Shown here piece after piece: positions 43,779-52,270 of a DNA stretch of 64,000 nucleotides (position 1 is its first letter; the number at the start of each line of letters is the position of its first letter). The DNA is from Nonomuraea muscovyensis (lineage in GTDB: Bacteria; Actinomycetota; Actinomycetes; Streptosporangiales; Streptosporangiaceae). The stretch spans positions 1,116,001-1,180,000 of the forward strand of contig NZ_JACHJB010000001.1 of assembly GCF_014207745.1 (NCBI RefSeq). The letters run 5' to 3'. The translations under genes and the position numbers were made by a program. The notes beneath the pieces are model-generated. The model searched no databases, was not told the origin of the DNA, and saw only the letters and a list, made by a program, of their open reading frames with translations.

Positions 43779-44864
43779 TCAGGCCACGGTGGCCTCGATG
43801 AGGTCGTCCACCACGCCGGCCAGGTGGCCGTGGCGGGCGTGCATCTGACGCTGGCGCATCGCCCCCGACCCTCTGCCGAGCAGCCGGCCCAGGCCCTCCT
43901 CCACGAACGCTAGGTCACCCGCCTCCGCGAGCGCCCGCCGTACGTGGTGGAGGAGGCGGCCCGCCATCACCGGCGCCGGCACGAGCGTGCCCGCCCGGAC
44001 GTCCAGGCTGTCGCCCGCGAGCCCGTCACGGGCGGCACGCCAGTAGGCCGCCCGCAGCACCTCTGACGGGATGGGGAGCCCTCGGTCGCCCCTGGTCACG
44101 TCCGCCAGCGCCGTCACCACCAGGGCGCGGATCAGCCCGATGAGGGTGAGGCTGTCGCTGACGTCCAGCGGCACGTCGGCGACCCGTACCTCAACAGTCG
44201 GCAGCCTCGATGACGGGCGCGCGTCCCAGTACACGGTCTTCGCGTCCATCAGCGCGCCCGACTCTGACAGCGCCCGCAGCGCTCCCTCGTAGGAGGCGAA
44301 CGACGGGAAGTACGGCGGCGCGCCCGCCACGGGCCACCGGCCCCAGCTGATCACCCGCCATGACGCGTAGCCGGTGTCACGGCCGACGAAGAACGGAGAG
44401 TTGGCCGCGAGCGCGATCAGGGTGGGCAGCCAGGGGCGCAGGTGGTTGCCGACGTAGACGGCGTGTTCCTCGTCGGGCACGTCGACGTGCACGTGGAGGG
44501 CGCAGATGCTGATCTCGTCCTGGAGGGCACGGTAGAGCACCCGCCCCTGCTCGTAGCGGACGTCGTCGCTGAGCGGCGGCCGCATGACGTCGCCGAGGAC
44601 GGGGATGCCGCTCGCCACCACGGCCAGCCCGCACGAGCGGGCCGCGCCCGCCACCTCCTTGCGGGCCACCCTCAGCCTCGCGCCCAGCTCGCTCAGGTCC
44701 GGGGAGGGCGCCGTACGGGCTTCGACCTGGAAACGCGTCACCTCCTGCTCCACGTCCAGAACGTCGGTCGCCGCGGCCAGCACCTCGGCCGCCCGGGGGA
44801 CGACGTGGCGAGTGCGGGGATCGACGACGAAGTACTCCTCTTCAATCCCGATCATCGCAACCAC
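43779..44864 (-). CDS. Carboxylate-amine ligase, YbdK type (glutamate-cysteine ligase family 2)
   Basis: A 361-residue ATP-dependent ligase. The start (GIEEEYFVVD), the central CALHVHVDVPDEE and PFFVGRDTGYASWR, and the PTVEVRVADVPLDV segment match the GCS2/YbdK family, which has weak gamma-glutamylcysteine synthetase activity. In actinobacteria related proteins support ergothioneine or mycothiol-linked thiol metabolism, but no partner genes are close. The GTG at 44864 has GAGG nine bases upstream; the ATG three codons in is an alternative. Convergent with the GNAT gene. Confidence 0.87.
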   Translation of the reverse strand: MVAMIGIEEEYFVVDPRTRHVVPRAAEVLAAATDVLDVEQEVTRFQVEARTAPSPDLSELGARLRVARKEVAGAARSCGLAVVASGIPVLGDVMRPPLSDDVRYEQGRVLYRALQDEISICALHVHVDVPDEEHAVYVGNHLRPWLPTLIALAANSPFFVGRDTGYASWRVISWGRWPVAGAPPYFPSFASYEGALRALSESGALMDAKTVYWDARPSSRLPTVEVRVADVPLDVSDSLTLIGLIRALVVTALADVTRGDRGLPIPSEVLRAAYWRAARDGLAGDSLDVRAGTLVPAPVMAGRLLHHVRRALAEAGDLAFVEEGLGRLLGRGSGAMRQRQMHARHGHLAGVVDDLIEATVA

Positions 44865-46025
44865 GAACCACCTCGCAGGGTAGCCAGGGAGCCTCCGTAC
44901 GATTTGTGCCCCTCATCACGTCTGGGGGAACTGTCCCTCCCCGCGCACAACCTGCTCTCCGCAGGGCATCAAAACCCGCCGTTTACGGAAGCTGCCGGAC
45001 CGCGCTCTCTCACCCGTCTGTGTCTTACGCCCCTCCATGACGGCCGGCACGGGAGGGCCCACCCGCCGCACGGGGCCCCCTCTGTCCAGGGGAACGCTCC
45101 TCCGGCTCCCCGGCGGGCCGCCGTGACGTGCGCCTTGTCGGCCAGCTGGGTGACCGAGACCTACGCCCAGTTCCACCGGACACAGTGAGGCCACCGGTGC
45201 CGGAGCCGCGGGACCGCGCCGGCCCCTGAGCCTCAGGGCCGCATGGCCAGCCACAGAATCGCGTGTCGCGGGCGGGTGAGGCGGGCGGGTGAGGCGGAGG
45301 TCAACGCCACGAGAACAGGGCTGGGGCCGAAGCCGCACGGATCGGGGGGACACGCTGCCCGGCGGGCATCCGGCTCTTCGGCGTGAGGACGGCCGCCATC
45401 TGTGGATTCGCAGGGCATCGACGATGGTCACCCAGCCGCCGATCGCCTTTACGTTGTAGATCACACGCTGGGAGGCGCGGCCGACGGTCACCCCGCGTGG
45501 TGCGAGGCGTGGCAGAGGGTCGCTCGACCTTCTTGACCACCGAGCCGGCAGCCGGCTCCGGCAGCTTCGGATCCGAGTTGGGCCGCCGGTTCCCCCCGCG
45601 TGAAGATGCGGTTGAGCTGATGATCGATCAGAGCCACGGCCTCTTCAAGGGTCCGCTGTCCGAGCAGGACGCTCGGCTGGATGCCGTCGGCCTCCGCCAC
45701 CAGGAGGGCGGGCCTCGGCGTTCGCCACCAGGAGGACGGGCCTCCGCGTTCGCCACCAGGAATGCGAGCCTCGGCATCCGCCTCGTCAGGACCGGTGACC
45801 CCCAGCGGCGCGAACGGCAGCGCCTGGCCCCGCGCCGATGCCGCGAACGGCGCGCTCAGCCTCGCCCCCGAGGACGCACACCCGATCGACATGAAGACCA
45901 GTCCCACCGACCGTCCTCACAGACCGTCCCACCAACCGGCCCCACCGACCGTCCCCACCGACCACCCACCAACCGGCCCCACCGACCGGCCACCCCTGCG
46001 GCCTCTGGTTCTGACGATCCACTCA
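44865..46025. other. Gene-poor region with coding-like fragments and repeats
   Basis: About 1.16 kb with no convincing gene. Coding-like scraps are visible: on the plus strand a short end (TETYAQFHRTQ, stop at 45186-45188) followed by an imperfect hairpin (45220-45241), and on the minus strand VTVGRASQRVIYNVKAIGGW (starting near 45486) and PSVLLGQRTLEEAVALIDHQ (45690 to about 45620). They are in different frames and lack the rest of any protein. Three 28-bp tandem units and an irregular CCGACC/CCAACC tract (45900-45995) follow. This looks like decayed sequence. Confidence 0.45.
45695..45778. repeat. 28-bp tandem repeat, three copies
   Basis: Units starting CGCCACCAGG begin at 45695, 45723 and 45751 with a 28-bp period, and a degenerate fourth begins at 45779. 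The first two differ at two positions, the third at several. The unit length is not a multiple of three, so reading frame changes along the array. Confidence 0.7.
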
Positions 46026-47183
46026 TCACCGGACGGCTCCCGCTGGCCGGAGCCGGGTCAGGCCGATGAAGCGGGTGATGAACGGCCCGGCGACGGCCAG
46101 CAGGAACACGTAGGCCGCCACGAGGGGTGCCAGGACGGGATGCCCCACCCCGACCAGGCCGACGATGACGATGGAGAACTCGCCCCGCGCGATCAGGGCG
46201 GTCCCGGCCCGGAGCCGGCCGCGGCGGCCGACTCCGTCGAGGGAGGCGGCGTAACCGCCGGTGAGCACCTTGGTGAAGCCCGTGACCACGGCCAGCGCGA
46301 GGGCGGCGGGCAGCACCGGCGGCAGCGCGGCCGGGTCGACCGACACGCCGATGGCGACGAAGAACACCGCGGCGAACAGGTCCCGCAGCGGCGCGATGAC
46401 GGCCCGTCCCCGCTCGGCCGTCTCCCCGGTGAGGGTGAGCCCGACGAGGAAGGCGCCGACCGCGGCCGAGGCGTGCACGTACTCGGCCAGGGCCGCCACG
46501 ACGAGGGTGATGCCGAGGATGCGCAGCATGAGCAGTTCGGCGTCGGGGTGGGAGACGATCCGGCCGATGTGGTGTCCCCACCGGTAGGAGGCGGCGAAGG
46601 CGGCCAGCACCGCGCCGACCGCGACGAGCACGCCGGCGACCGCCTGCCACCAGGTGCCCCCCGAGGCCAGCACGGCCAGGACCGGCAGGAAGGCGGCCAT
46701 CGCGAAGTCCTCCAGGACCAGGACCGACAGGACGGCGGGGGTCTCCCGGTTGCCCAGCCGCCGCAGGTCGGTGAGCACCCGCGCGACGATTCCGGAGGAG
46801 GAGATGAACGTGGCGCCGGCCAGGGCGAGGACGCCGACGGTGTCCAGGCCGAGCAGCAGGCCCACCACCGCGCCGGGCGGTGCGTTGAGTGCCAGGTCCA
46901 CGCCCGCCGACGGGACGTGGCGGCGCAGCCCGGCGGCGAACTCGGCGATGGAGAACTCCAGCCCGAGCGCCAGCAGCAGCAGGACGAGGCCGATGGTGGC
47001 CGCGGCGCGGATGAACTCCCCCGCGGCGGGCAACGGCAGGAAGGACCCCTCGCCGAGGGCCAGTCCGGCGAGCAGGTAGAGGGGAATGGGCGAGAGCGTG
47101 AGGCGACGGGCCAACGTGCCCAGCGTGCCGAGGACGACCAGGATGAGGCCGAGTTCCAGCAGCAGGGCGACGGAGACGTGCAC
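46026..47183 (-). CDS. Cation:proton antiporter, CPA2 family (KhtU-like)
   Basis: A 385-residue integral membrane protein with about twelve hydrophobic helices. The GLVLLLLALGLEFS segment and the FISSSGIVARVL segment match the CPA2 (KefB/KhtU) exchanger family. It lacks the C-terminal TrkA-N domain of KefB, as expected when the regulatory subunit is separate: the TrkA-C protein gene lies directly upstream, four bases away. The pair probably exports K+ or NH4+ in exchange for H+. The start is GTG. Confidence 0.88.
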   Translation of the reverse strand: MHVSVALLLELGLILVVLGTLGTLARRLTLSPIPLYLLAGLALGEGSFLPLPAAGEFIRAAATIGLVLLLLALGLEFSIAEFAAGLRRHVPSAGVDLALNAPPGAVVGLLLGLDTVGVLALAGATFISSSGIVARVLTDLRRLGNRETPAVLSVLVLEDFAMAAFLPVLAVLASGGTWWQAVAGVLVAVGAVLAAFAASYRWGHHIGRIVSHPDAELLMLRILGITLVVAALAEYVHASAAVGAFLVGLTLTGETAERGRAVIAPLRDLFAAVFFVAIGVSVDPAALPPVLPAALALAVVTGFTKVLTGGYAASLDGVGRRGRLRAGTALIARGEFSIVIVGLVGVGHPVLAPLVAAYVFLLAVAGPFITRFIGLTRLRPAGAVR

Positions 47184-47187
47184 GCGG

Positions 47188-47664
47188 TCAGCCCTGCAGG
47201 ATCCGGTTCACGCCGGCGATGCCCTCGTCGGTGCCGATCACCACGAGGACGTCACCGGGACGCAGGAGTTGTCCGGGACCGGGAGAGGCGACGACCTCGT
47301 CGTCGCGGACGATCGCCACCACGGACGCGCCGGTGCGGGTGCGGGCCCGCGTCTCCCCCAGCGGGCGGCCGGCGAAGGTCGAGCTCTCGGGGACCCGCAC
47401 CCAGCCCGAGCTCAGCCCGGGCACCTCCCTGCTCAGGTCGGCGAACCGTTCGGCGATCCGGGGGGCGCCGAGGATCTGGGCCAGCGTCTCGGCCTCGTCC
47501 TCGTTGAGCCGGAACACCGGCCTGCCCTCGTCGGGGTCGTCATCGTAGACCACCACCTCGAACTCGCCCGAGCGCAAGGCGACGACGCCGATGTGGTCGC
47601 CTTCGTGGTTGGTGAACTCGTAGCGCAGCCCGACACCGGGCAGGAGCACCTCGTTGACGTCCAT
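47188..47664 (-). CDS. TrkA-C domain regulatory subunit of the antiporter (KhtT-like)
   Basis: A 158-residue cytosolic protein. The N-terminal ~75 residues form a small alpha/beta domain (LLPGVGLRYEFTNHEGDHIG), and the C-terminal RCK-C domain (about 85-155; FAGRPLGETRARTRTGASVVAI and GDVLVVIGTDEGI) binds nucleotides or ions. KhtT-type proteins gate the paired antiporter in response to pH or cyclic di-AMP. The stop is four bases before the antiporter GTG, so both are one operon. GGGCGG precedes the ATG. Confidence 0.87.
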   Translation of the reverse strand: MDVNEVLLPGVGLRYEFTNHEGDHIGVVALRSGEFEVVVYDDDPDEGRPVFRLNEDEAETLAQILGAPRIAERFADLSREVPGLSSGWVRVPESSTFAGRPLGETRARTRTGASVVAIVRDDEVVASPGPGQLLRPGDVLVVIGTDEGIAGVNRILQG

Positions 47665-47749
47665 CCGCCCATCATCGCGCCGGGCTGTCACCCGGGACGA
47701 ATTCCGCGGACCAACCCGGCGTAACCGGGTGGTCCGCTGTTTCCCACGG

Positions 47750-48406
47750 CTACCGCCCGGGGGTGGCCGGGCCGTAGACGGCGTGGGGGGCGCTGGTGGT
47801 GAAGGCCCAGTAGCGGTCGCCGTAGGACCAGTGCCACCACTCCGTCGGGTAGTTGACCAGGCCGGCGGGTTCGAGGGCGGAGGCGAGGATCTTGCGGTGC
47901 TCGCGGGCGGTGTCGGAGATGCCGGGCGCGGCGGTGTAGCAGGCGCCCTCGCTCTGTTCCGGGGTGTCGTCGACGGCGGTGCCCATGTCGTACTCGGTGC
48001 CGTCGGGCGCGCAGAGGGTGAGGTCCACGGCGGCGCCGGCGGTGTGCGGCGCGATCTCGACGGGCGAGACGTAGCGGCTGGTGGCGGCGGCGAGCTCGTC
48101 GGCGTCCAGGTCGGGGAAGCGGGCGGCCAGCTCGGCCCGGTAGCCGTCGAAGATCGCGCGCTGGACGGCGATCGAGCGGTAGCCCTCCACGATGAGCAGG
48201 TGGTAGCCGTCGGGCAGGCTGCGCTCGGCACGTTCGAGGCGGGTAAGCAGCCCGGCGCGCAGGTGGCCGTGCACGCCGGCCGGGTCGCCGGGCCGCACCC
48301 GGAGCCTTCCTCGCGCGTCGACCAGGGGCTCGCCGCTCTCGTGGACGGGGATCGTCGTCACGCGCGGGTCGGAGATCAGCACGATGTCGCCGGGAGGGTG
48401 CCACAT
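47750..48406 (-). CDS. D-alanyl-D-alanine dipeptidase, VanX/DdpX type
   Basis: A 218-residue zinc dipeptidase of family M15D. Zinc ligands His121 and Asp128 (PHTAGAAVDL) and His192, with catalytic Glu189 (TEWWHWS), and the EGYRS motif are present. It would cleave D-Ala-D-Ala, either for nutrition and wall recycling or in vancomycin resistance; no vanH or vanA-like gene is in the window, so recycling is more likely. No signal peptide is seen, so it acts in the cytosol. The ATG at 48406 has GGAGG ten bases upstream; a GTG at 48424 is in frame. Confidence 0.88.
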   Translation of the reverse strand: MWHPPGDIVLISDPRVTTIPVHESGEPLVDARGRLRVRPGDPAGVHGHLRAGLLTRLERAERSLPDGYHLLIVEGYRSIAVQRAIFDGYRAELAARFPDLDADELAAATSRYVSPVEIAPHTAGAAVDLTLCAPDGTEYDMGTAVDDTPEQSEGACYTAAPGISDTAREHRKILASALEPAGLVNYPTEWWHWSYGDRYWAFTTSAPHAVYGPATPGR

Positions 48407-48506
48407 GTGCAGATATCCTCCCACAGCCGTCCCAGGTTCCCGGAACTCGCGTCCGCCCTCGGACGGCCCCGAGAACCGCCGGCGCTCCCGGCCGGGGCGC
48501 CCGCCG

Positions 48507-48584
48507 CGGCATCAGACAGCCGTATCAGACAGCGGCATCAGACGGCAGCATCAGATGGCAGGGTCAGGCGGCAGGGTCAGACGG
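48507..48584. repeat. 13-bp tandem repeat, six copies, overlapping the ROK gene end
   Basis: Six gapless 13-bp units with a shared TCAG core (first unit CGGCATCAGACAG, last CAGGGTCAGACGG) run from 48507 to 48584. The last unit overlaps the stop codon of the ROK gene at 48577. Because each unit contains TCA (TGA on the minus strand) and 13 is not a multiple of three, the array puts stops in all three minus-strand frames. Confidence 0.85.
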
Positions 48585-49773
48585 TGTCGGAGAACACCTG
48601 TTCCCGGGCCTGCTCCAGGGCCGCGACGAGGGCTCCGCGCAGGACGGCGTTGCCCGTCAGGCCCGTGGTGACGACACTCGGCCTGCCGGGGCACACCTTG
48701 GCCACCGAACGCTCCACCCGATCGGCCAGGTCGGGGCCGCCGGCCCGGCCGATGTCGCCCGCGAGGACGATGAGGCCGGGGTCGAGGACGACGGTGACGG
48801 CGGCCACCGCCACGGCGAGGCGGGCGGCGAGCGCGTCGAGGAACCCCGCACGGCCCCCGGCGACGGCCGCCCCGACCAGCTCGGCAGCCGAGGAGCGGGC
48901 CGGCCCACGCTCGCCGCCCGAGGAGCCGACGGTGCTCAGGCCGTGCTCGCTCGCCAGTCGCAGCACCGCCTCGTGGCCGATGAGTCGCTGGTACGAGCCG
49001 GACTGGGGCCGGCTGACGTCGGCGGGGAGCGGCTCGCCGGGCACGGGCAGCCAGCCGATCTCGCCGGCGCCGCCGCTGATGCCGCGGTGCAGCCGGCCGC
49101 CGAGCATGACGCCGAGCCCCTGGCCGACACCGGCCCAGACGACCACGAAGTCGTCCTGGCCGGCGGCGGCGCCGTAGCGGTGCTCGGCCAGCGCGACGAG
49201 GTTGACGTCGTTCTCGATGGTGACGGAGGCGCCGAGCGCCCGCCGCAGGCTGGCGAGCACGCCGGTGTGCCAGGCGGGCAGGTCGTAGGAGAAGCGCACG
49301 TCGCCGGTGGCCGGGTCGACCACGCCGCGCGTGCCGATGACGAACGACCGCAGCCGCGCCAGGGTGATGTCGGCCGAGGCGCATGCCCGGCGCACGGCCT
49401 CGTGCACGGCGGCGACCGGGTCCTCGTGTCCGGCCGGGTCGACGACGATCTCGACGACCACCCGACCGGTGATGTCGGCGACGCCCACGGTGATCGCGTC
49501 GGGCAGCACCTCCAGGCCGGCGACGTGCGCGCTGGAGGGCACGACCCCGTACAGGGCGGCGTTGGGGCCGCGTCCGCCGGCCCGTTCGCCGGCCACCTCG
49601 ACGAGGCCGCGTTCCTCCAGCCGGGACAGGAGCTGGCCCGCGGTCACCTTGGACAGCCCGGTGCGCGCCCCCAGCTCGGCGCGGGTGAGCGGTCCCTCGG
49701 ACAGCAGCAGCTCCAGTGCCGAGCGGTCGTTCAACCGGCGCAGCAGCCTCGGGACACCCGGGTTCCGTGTCAC
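48577..49773 (-). CDS. ROK-family transcriptional repressor (first of two paralogues)
   Basis: A 398-residue regulator with an N-terminal winged helix (about 18-75; GPLTRAELGARTGLSKVT) and a ROK sugar-kinase-like domain. The ROK zinc motif CxCGxxGC is absent (the segment reads GAGEIGWLP), and the kinase Asp position is not conserved with certainty, as in NagC/XylR-type regulators that bind but do not phosphorylate sugar. It is divergent from the sugar ABC operon, with an operator-like palindrome between. GGGAG precedes the GTG start. Likely ligands are GlcNAc or chito-oligosaccharides, judging from the GH3 gene. Confidence 0.9.
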   Translation of the reverse strand: MTRNPGVPRLLRRLNDRSALELLLSEGPLTRAELGARTGLSKVTAGQLLSRLEERGLVEVAGERAGGRGPNAALYGVVPSSAHVAGLEVLPDAITVGVADITGRVVVEIVVDPAGHEDPVAAVHEAVRRACASADITLARLRSFVIGTRGVVDPATGDVRFSYDLPAWHTGVLASLRRALGASVTIENDVNLVALAEHRYGAAAGQDDFVVVWAGVGQGLGVMLGGRLHRGISGGAGEIGWLPVPGEPLPADVSRPQSGSYQRLIGHEAVLRLASEHGLSTVGSSGGERGPARSSAAELVGAAVAGGRAGFLDALAARLAVAVAAVTVVLDPGLIVLAGDIGRAGGPDLADRVERSVAKVCPGRPSVVTTGLTGNAVLRGALVAALEQAREQVFSDTV

Positions 49774-49811
49774 GGGCGCTCTCCCCTCTCGTCACGATCC
49801 GCTAACGCCAG

Positions 49812-49832
49812 TTTCTTTTAAGAAAGTTTCTT
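49812..49832. promoter_or_regulatory. Palindromic ROK operator candidate upstream of the sugar ABC operon
   Basis: TTTCTT (49812), AAGAAA (49820) and TTTCTT (49827) form three alternating half-sites, so two overlapping inverted repeats with 2-base and 1-base centres. This A/T-rich block stands out in 73% G/C sequence and lies between the divergent ROK gene and the binding-protein gene. ROK repressors bind such sites; a -10-like TAAACT for the ROK gene lies beside it on the minus strand. Confidence 0.65.
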
Positions 49833-49940
49833 GTTAGTTTAGCACCATTCAACCCTGACGATCAGCCTGGTGCGGACCACAGGCCTTGCACCCGACGAGC
49901 GCAACCCCCCACGCTTTACAGCCGGGAAGGGAGAACCCCA

Positions 49941-51254
49941 GTGAGGATCGCGACGATCACGGTCACCACGGCCGCCTTGGCCCTGGGCCTGGCCGCCTGC
50001 GGCTCCAGCGAGCCGGACACGAGCAACCCGCAGGCGTCCACCGCGGCCTCCGGGCCCAAGTACGCGGGCCAGAGCCTGACCGTCTGGCGGCTCGGCGACC
50101 CCAACGAGCCGTCCCAGAAGTACATGGACGACCTCGTCGCCGACTTCAAGACGCAGACCGGCGCCGACGCCAAGGTCGAGTGGATCCCGTGGCCGCAGGT
50201 CAACGACAAGTTCACGGCCGCCGCCGCGGGCGGCGAGGGTCCCGACGTGACGGAGATCGGCAACGACCAGGTGCCGCTCTGGCAGAGCCAGGACGCCCTC
50301 GCCCCGGTCACCACGATCACCACGGGCGGCGAGCACGCCCAGATCCCGAAGAACCTCTTCGGCCTGGAGACCATCGACGGCGAGATCTACGCCATGCCGT
50401 GGGGCGCCGGCACCCGCGCGGTCATGTACCGCAAGGACTGGTTCGAGGACCTCAAGATCGAGGTGCCGAAGACCTGGGACGAGGTGCTGGCCGCCGCCAA
50501 GAAGATCCAGGACGAGAAGGGCAAGGACGTCGACGGGTTCGCCTTCAACGGCGGCTCCGACGCCAACCACCTGCTCGGCGCGCTCGCCTGGTCCGAGGGC
50601 GGCGAGTACGCGGTCAAGGAGGGCGACAAGTGGGTCGGCAAGCTCACCGACCCGACCTTCAAGGGCGGCTTCGAGACGTACACGGGCATCGTGACCTCGG
50701 GCGCGTCCAGCAAGTCGCGCCTCACGCAGAACACCACCGACATCCGCACCCGCTTCTCCAACGGCAAGGTCGGCATGTACCTCACCGCGTCGTGGGACAT
50801 CGCCACCATCAAGGAGGAGAGCAAGGGCAAGATCAAGGACGACGCGATGGCGTTCTTCCCGCTGCCCTCCAAGGCGGGCGGTGAGACCCCGGCGTTCTTC
50901 GGCGGCAATGACATCGCGGTCTGGAACGACGCCAAGAACAAGGAGCTCGCGACCGAGTTCGTGAAGCTGGCCACCACCAAGAAGTGGGCCGACCGGTACG
51001 CTCTGGACGGCGGCCTGCTGCCCGTCTACCCGGACACGCTCATGGAGCTGGCCAAGGACCCGGCGCAGGCGCCGTTCGCCGCCGCCTTCGCCAAGGCCAA
51101 GGCGTTCCCGGCCGACCCGCAGTGGACCGAGGCCAACGAGACCAAGGCGGTCCTGCAGAACGCGGCCCGTTCGGTGATCGAGGGCAAGGCCACGGCGGAC
51201 GAGGCACTCGCCAAGGCCAACAAGGAACTCGAAGACATCCTCAACCAGTCGTGA
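49941..51254 (+). CDS. Sugar-binding lipoprotein of a CUT1 ABC transporter
   Basis: A 437-residue extracytoplasmic solute-binding protein of family 1. The lipoprotein signal peptide ends in LAAC (Cys20). The mature protein has the family pattern, with SLTVWRLGDPNEP near the start, GGEGPDVTEIGNDQ, and the aromatic YAMPWGAGTRAVMYRKDWF segment. It would bind an oligosaccharide and hand it to the two permeases encoded next. A GGGAAGGGAG site precedes the GTG start. N-acetylglucosamine or chitobiose is suggested by the downstream hexosaminidase; this is inference. Confidence 0.92.
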   Translation: MRIATITVTTAALALGLAACGSSEPDTSNPQASTAASGPKYAGQSLTVWRLGDPNEPSQKYMDDLVADFKTQTGADAKVEWIPWPQVNDKFTAAAAGGEGPDVTEIGNDQVPLWQSQDALAPVTTITTGGEHAQIPKNLFGLETIDGEIYAMPWGAGTRAVMYRKDWFEDLKIEVPKTWDEVLAAAKKIQDEKGKDVDGFAFNGGSDANHLLGALAWSEGGEYAVKEGDKWVGKLTDPTFKGGFETYTGIVTSGASSKSRLTQNTTDIRTRFSNGKVGMYLTASWDIATIKEESKGKIKDDAMAFFPLPSKAGGETPAFFGGNDIAVWNDAKNKELATEFVKLATTKKWADRYALDGGLLPVYPDTLMELAKDPAQAPFAAAFAKAKAFPADPQWTEANETKAVLQNAARSVIEGKATADEALAKANKELEDILNQS

Positions 51255-51256
51255 CC

Positions 51257-52270
51257 ATGACGAACACCCCAACGCTGGCCAGGGGCGGAGGCGACACCTC
51301 CGCCCCCCGGCGGCGCCGTGGCTCCCGCCGGCCCGGCCGGGGCAGCGGACTGCCGCCCTGGGCTCTGCCCTACCTGCTGCTCGTGCCGGGGATCGTGGTC
51401 ATCGCGGGCCTGCTGCTCTACCCGATGATCCAGATGTTCGTGATGTCGTTCCAGAAGATCAACCTCCGGGTGATCCGCGGCGTCGCGGAGCCGGAGTGGG
51501 TGGGGCTGGACAACTACACCCAGCTGTTCGGCAACGACATCTTCTGGTCCTCGCTGCGCAACACGCTCGTCTTCGCCGCCGTCACCGTGTCGCTCACGCT
51601 CGCGCTCGGCACCGCGGTCGGCGTGCTGCTGCACCGGCTCGGCAGGGGCATGTCCACCTTCGTGATCGTCGGGATCATGTGCGCGTGGGCCGTCCCGCCG
51701 GTGGCGCAGGGCACGATCTGGCGCTGGCTCTTCGACGCCGAGGCCGGCATCATCAACTGGGCGCTCAACCTACTGCCCGACGGGCTGTCCACGCTGCTCT
51801 TCGGCCGGGCCGACTGGACGGGCGAGCCGTGGCTCAACGACGCCTGGTCGGTCTACCTGGTGCTCGTGCTCACGGTGGTCTGGGCGTCGTTCCCGTTCGT
51901 CGCGGTGTCGGTGCTCGCGGGCCTGAAGGGCATTCCGGCCGAGCTGTACGAGGCGGCGCGGGTGGACGGCTCGACCGCCTGGCGCACGTTCCGGAAGATC
52001 ACCTTCCCGCTGCTCAAGCCGGTCTTCGCCGTGCTGACCATCCTGTCGATCATCTGGGACTTCAAGGTGTTCAGCCAGCTCTACGTGCTCCTCAACGGGC
52101 CGACCAACCGCGACGCGTTCAACCTGTCGCTCTTCTCCTTCGCCGAGGCGTTCAAGGCGCCGCCCAAGATGGGGACGGGCGCGGCGATCGCGGTGGTGCT
52201 GACGGTCATCCTGCTCCTCGTCACCGCCGTCTACACCCGCCAGATGGTCAAGCAGGAGGACCTCACATGA
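51257..52270 (+). CDS. Sugar ABC transporter permease, MalF-like
   Basis: A 337-residue permease with six hydrophobic helices after a ~35-residue Arg-rich cytoplasmic start. The EAA loop is ELYEAARVDGSTAWRTFRKI, followed by TFPLLKPVF. It can start at GTG 51251, inside the binding-protein stop, or at ATG 51257, used here. It overlaps the second permease by four bases. Confidence 0.92.
   Translation: MTNTPTLARGGGDTSAPRRRRGSRRPGRGSGLPPWALPYLLLVPGIVVIAGLLLYPMIQMFVMSFQKINLRVIRGVAEPEWVGLDNYTQLFGNDIFWSSLRNTLVFAAVTVSLTLALGTAVGVLLHRLGRGMSTFVIVGIMCAWAVPPVAQGTIWRWLFDAEAGIINWALNLLPDGLSTLLFGRADWTGEPWLNDAWSVYLVLVLTVVWASFPFVAVSVLAGLKGIPAELYEAARVDGSTAWRTFRKITFPLLKPVFAVLTILSIIWDFKVFSQLYVLLNGPTNRDAFNLSLFSFAEAFKAPPKMGTGAAIAVVLTVILLLVTAVYTRQMVKQEDLT

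Noticed and set aside
45123..45188. Tiny ORF ending TETYAQFHRTQ followed by a hairpin
   Set aside because: Codon bias is good but only ~20 residues are open in a plausible form; treated as a remnant rather than a gene.
47750..48406. Vancomycin resistance cluster
   Set aside because: Only the VanX-like dipeptidase is present; no VanH, VanA or VanRS-like gene is adjacent.
48507..48584. CRISPR or iteron-type replication origin
   Set aside because: Units of 13 bp are gapless, and there is no replication gene, A/T-rich melting region or DnaA box next to them.
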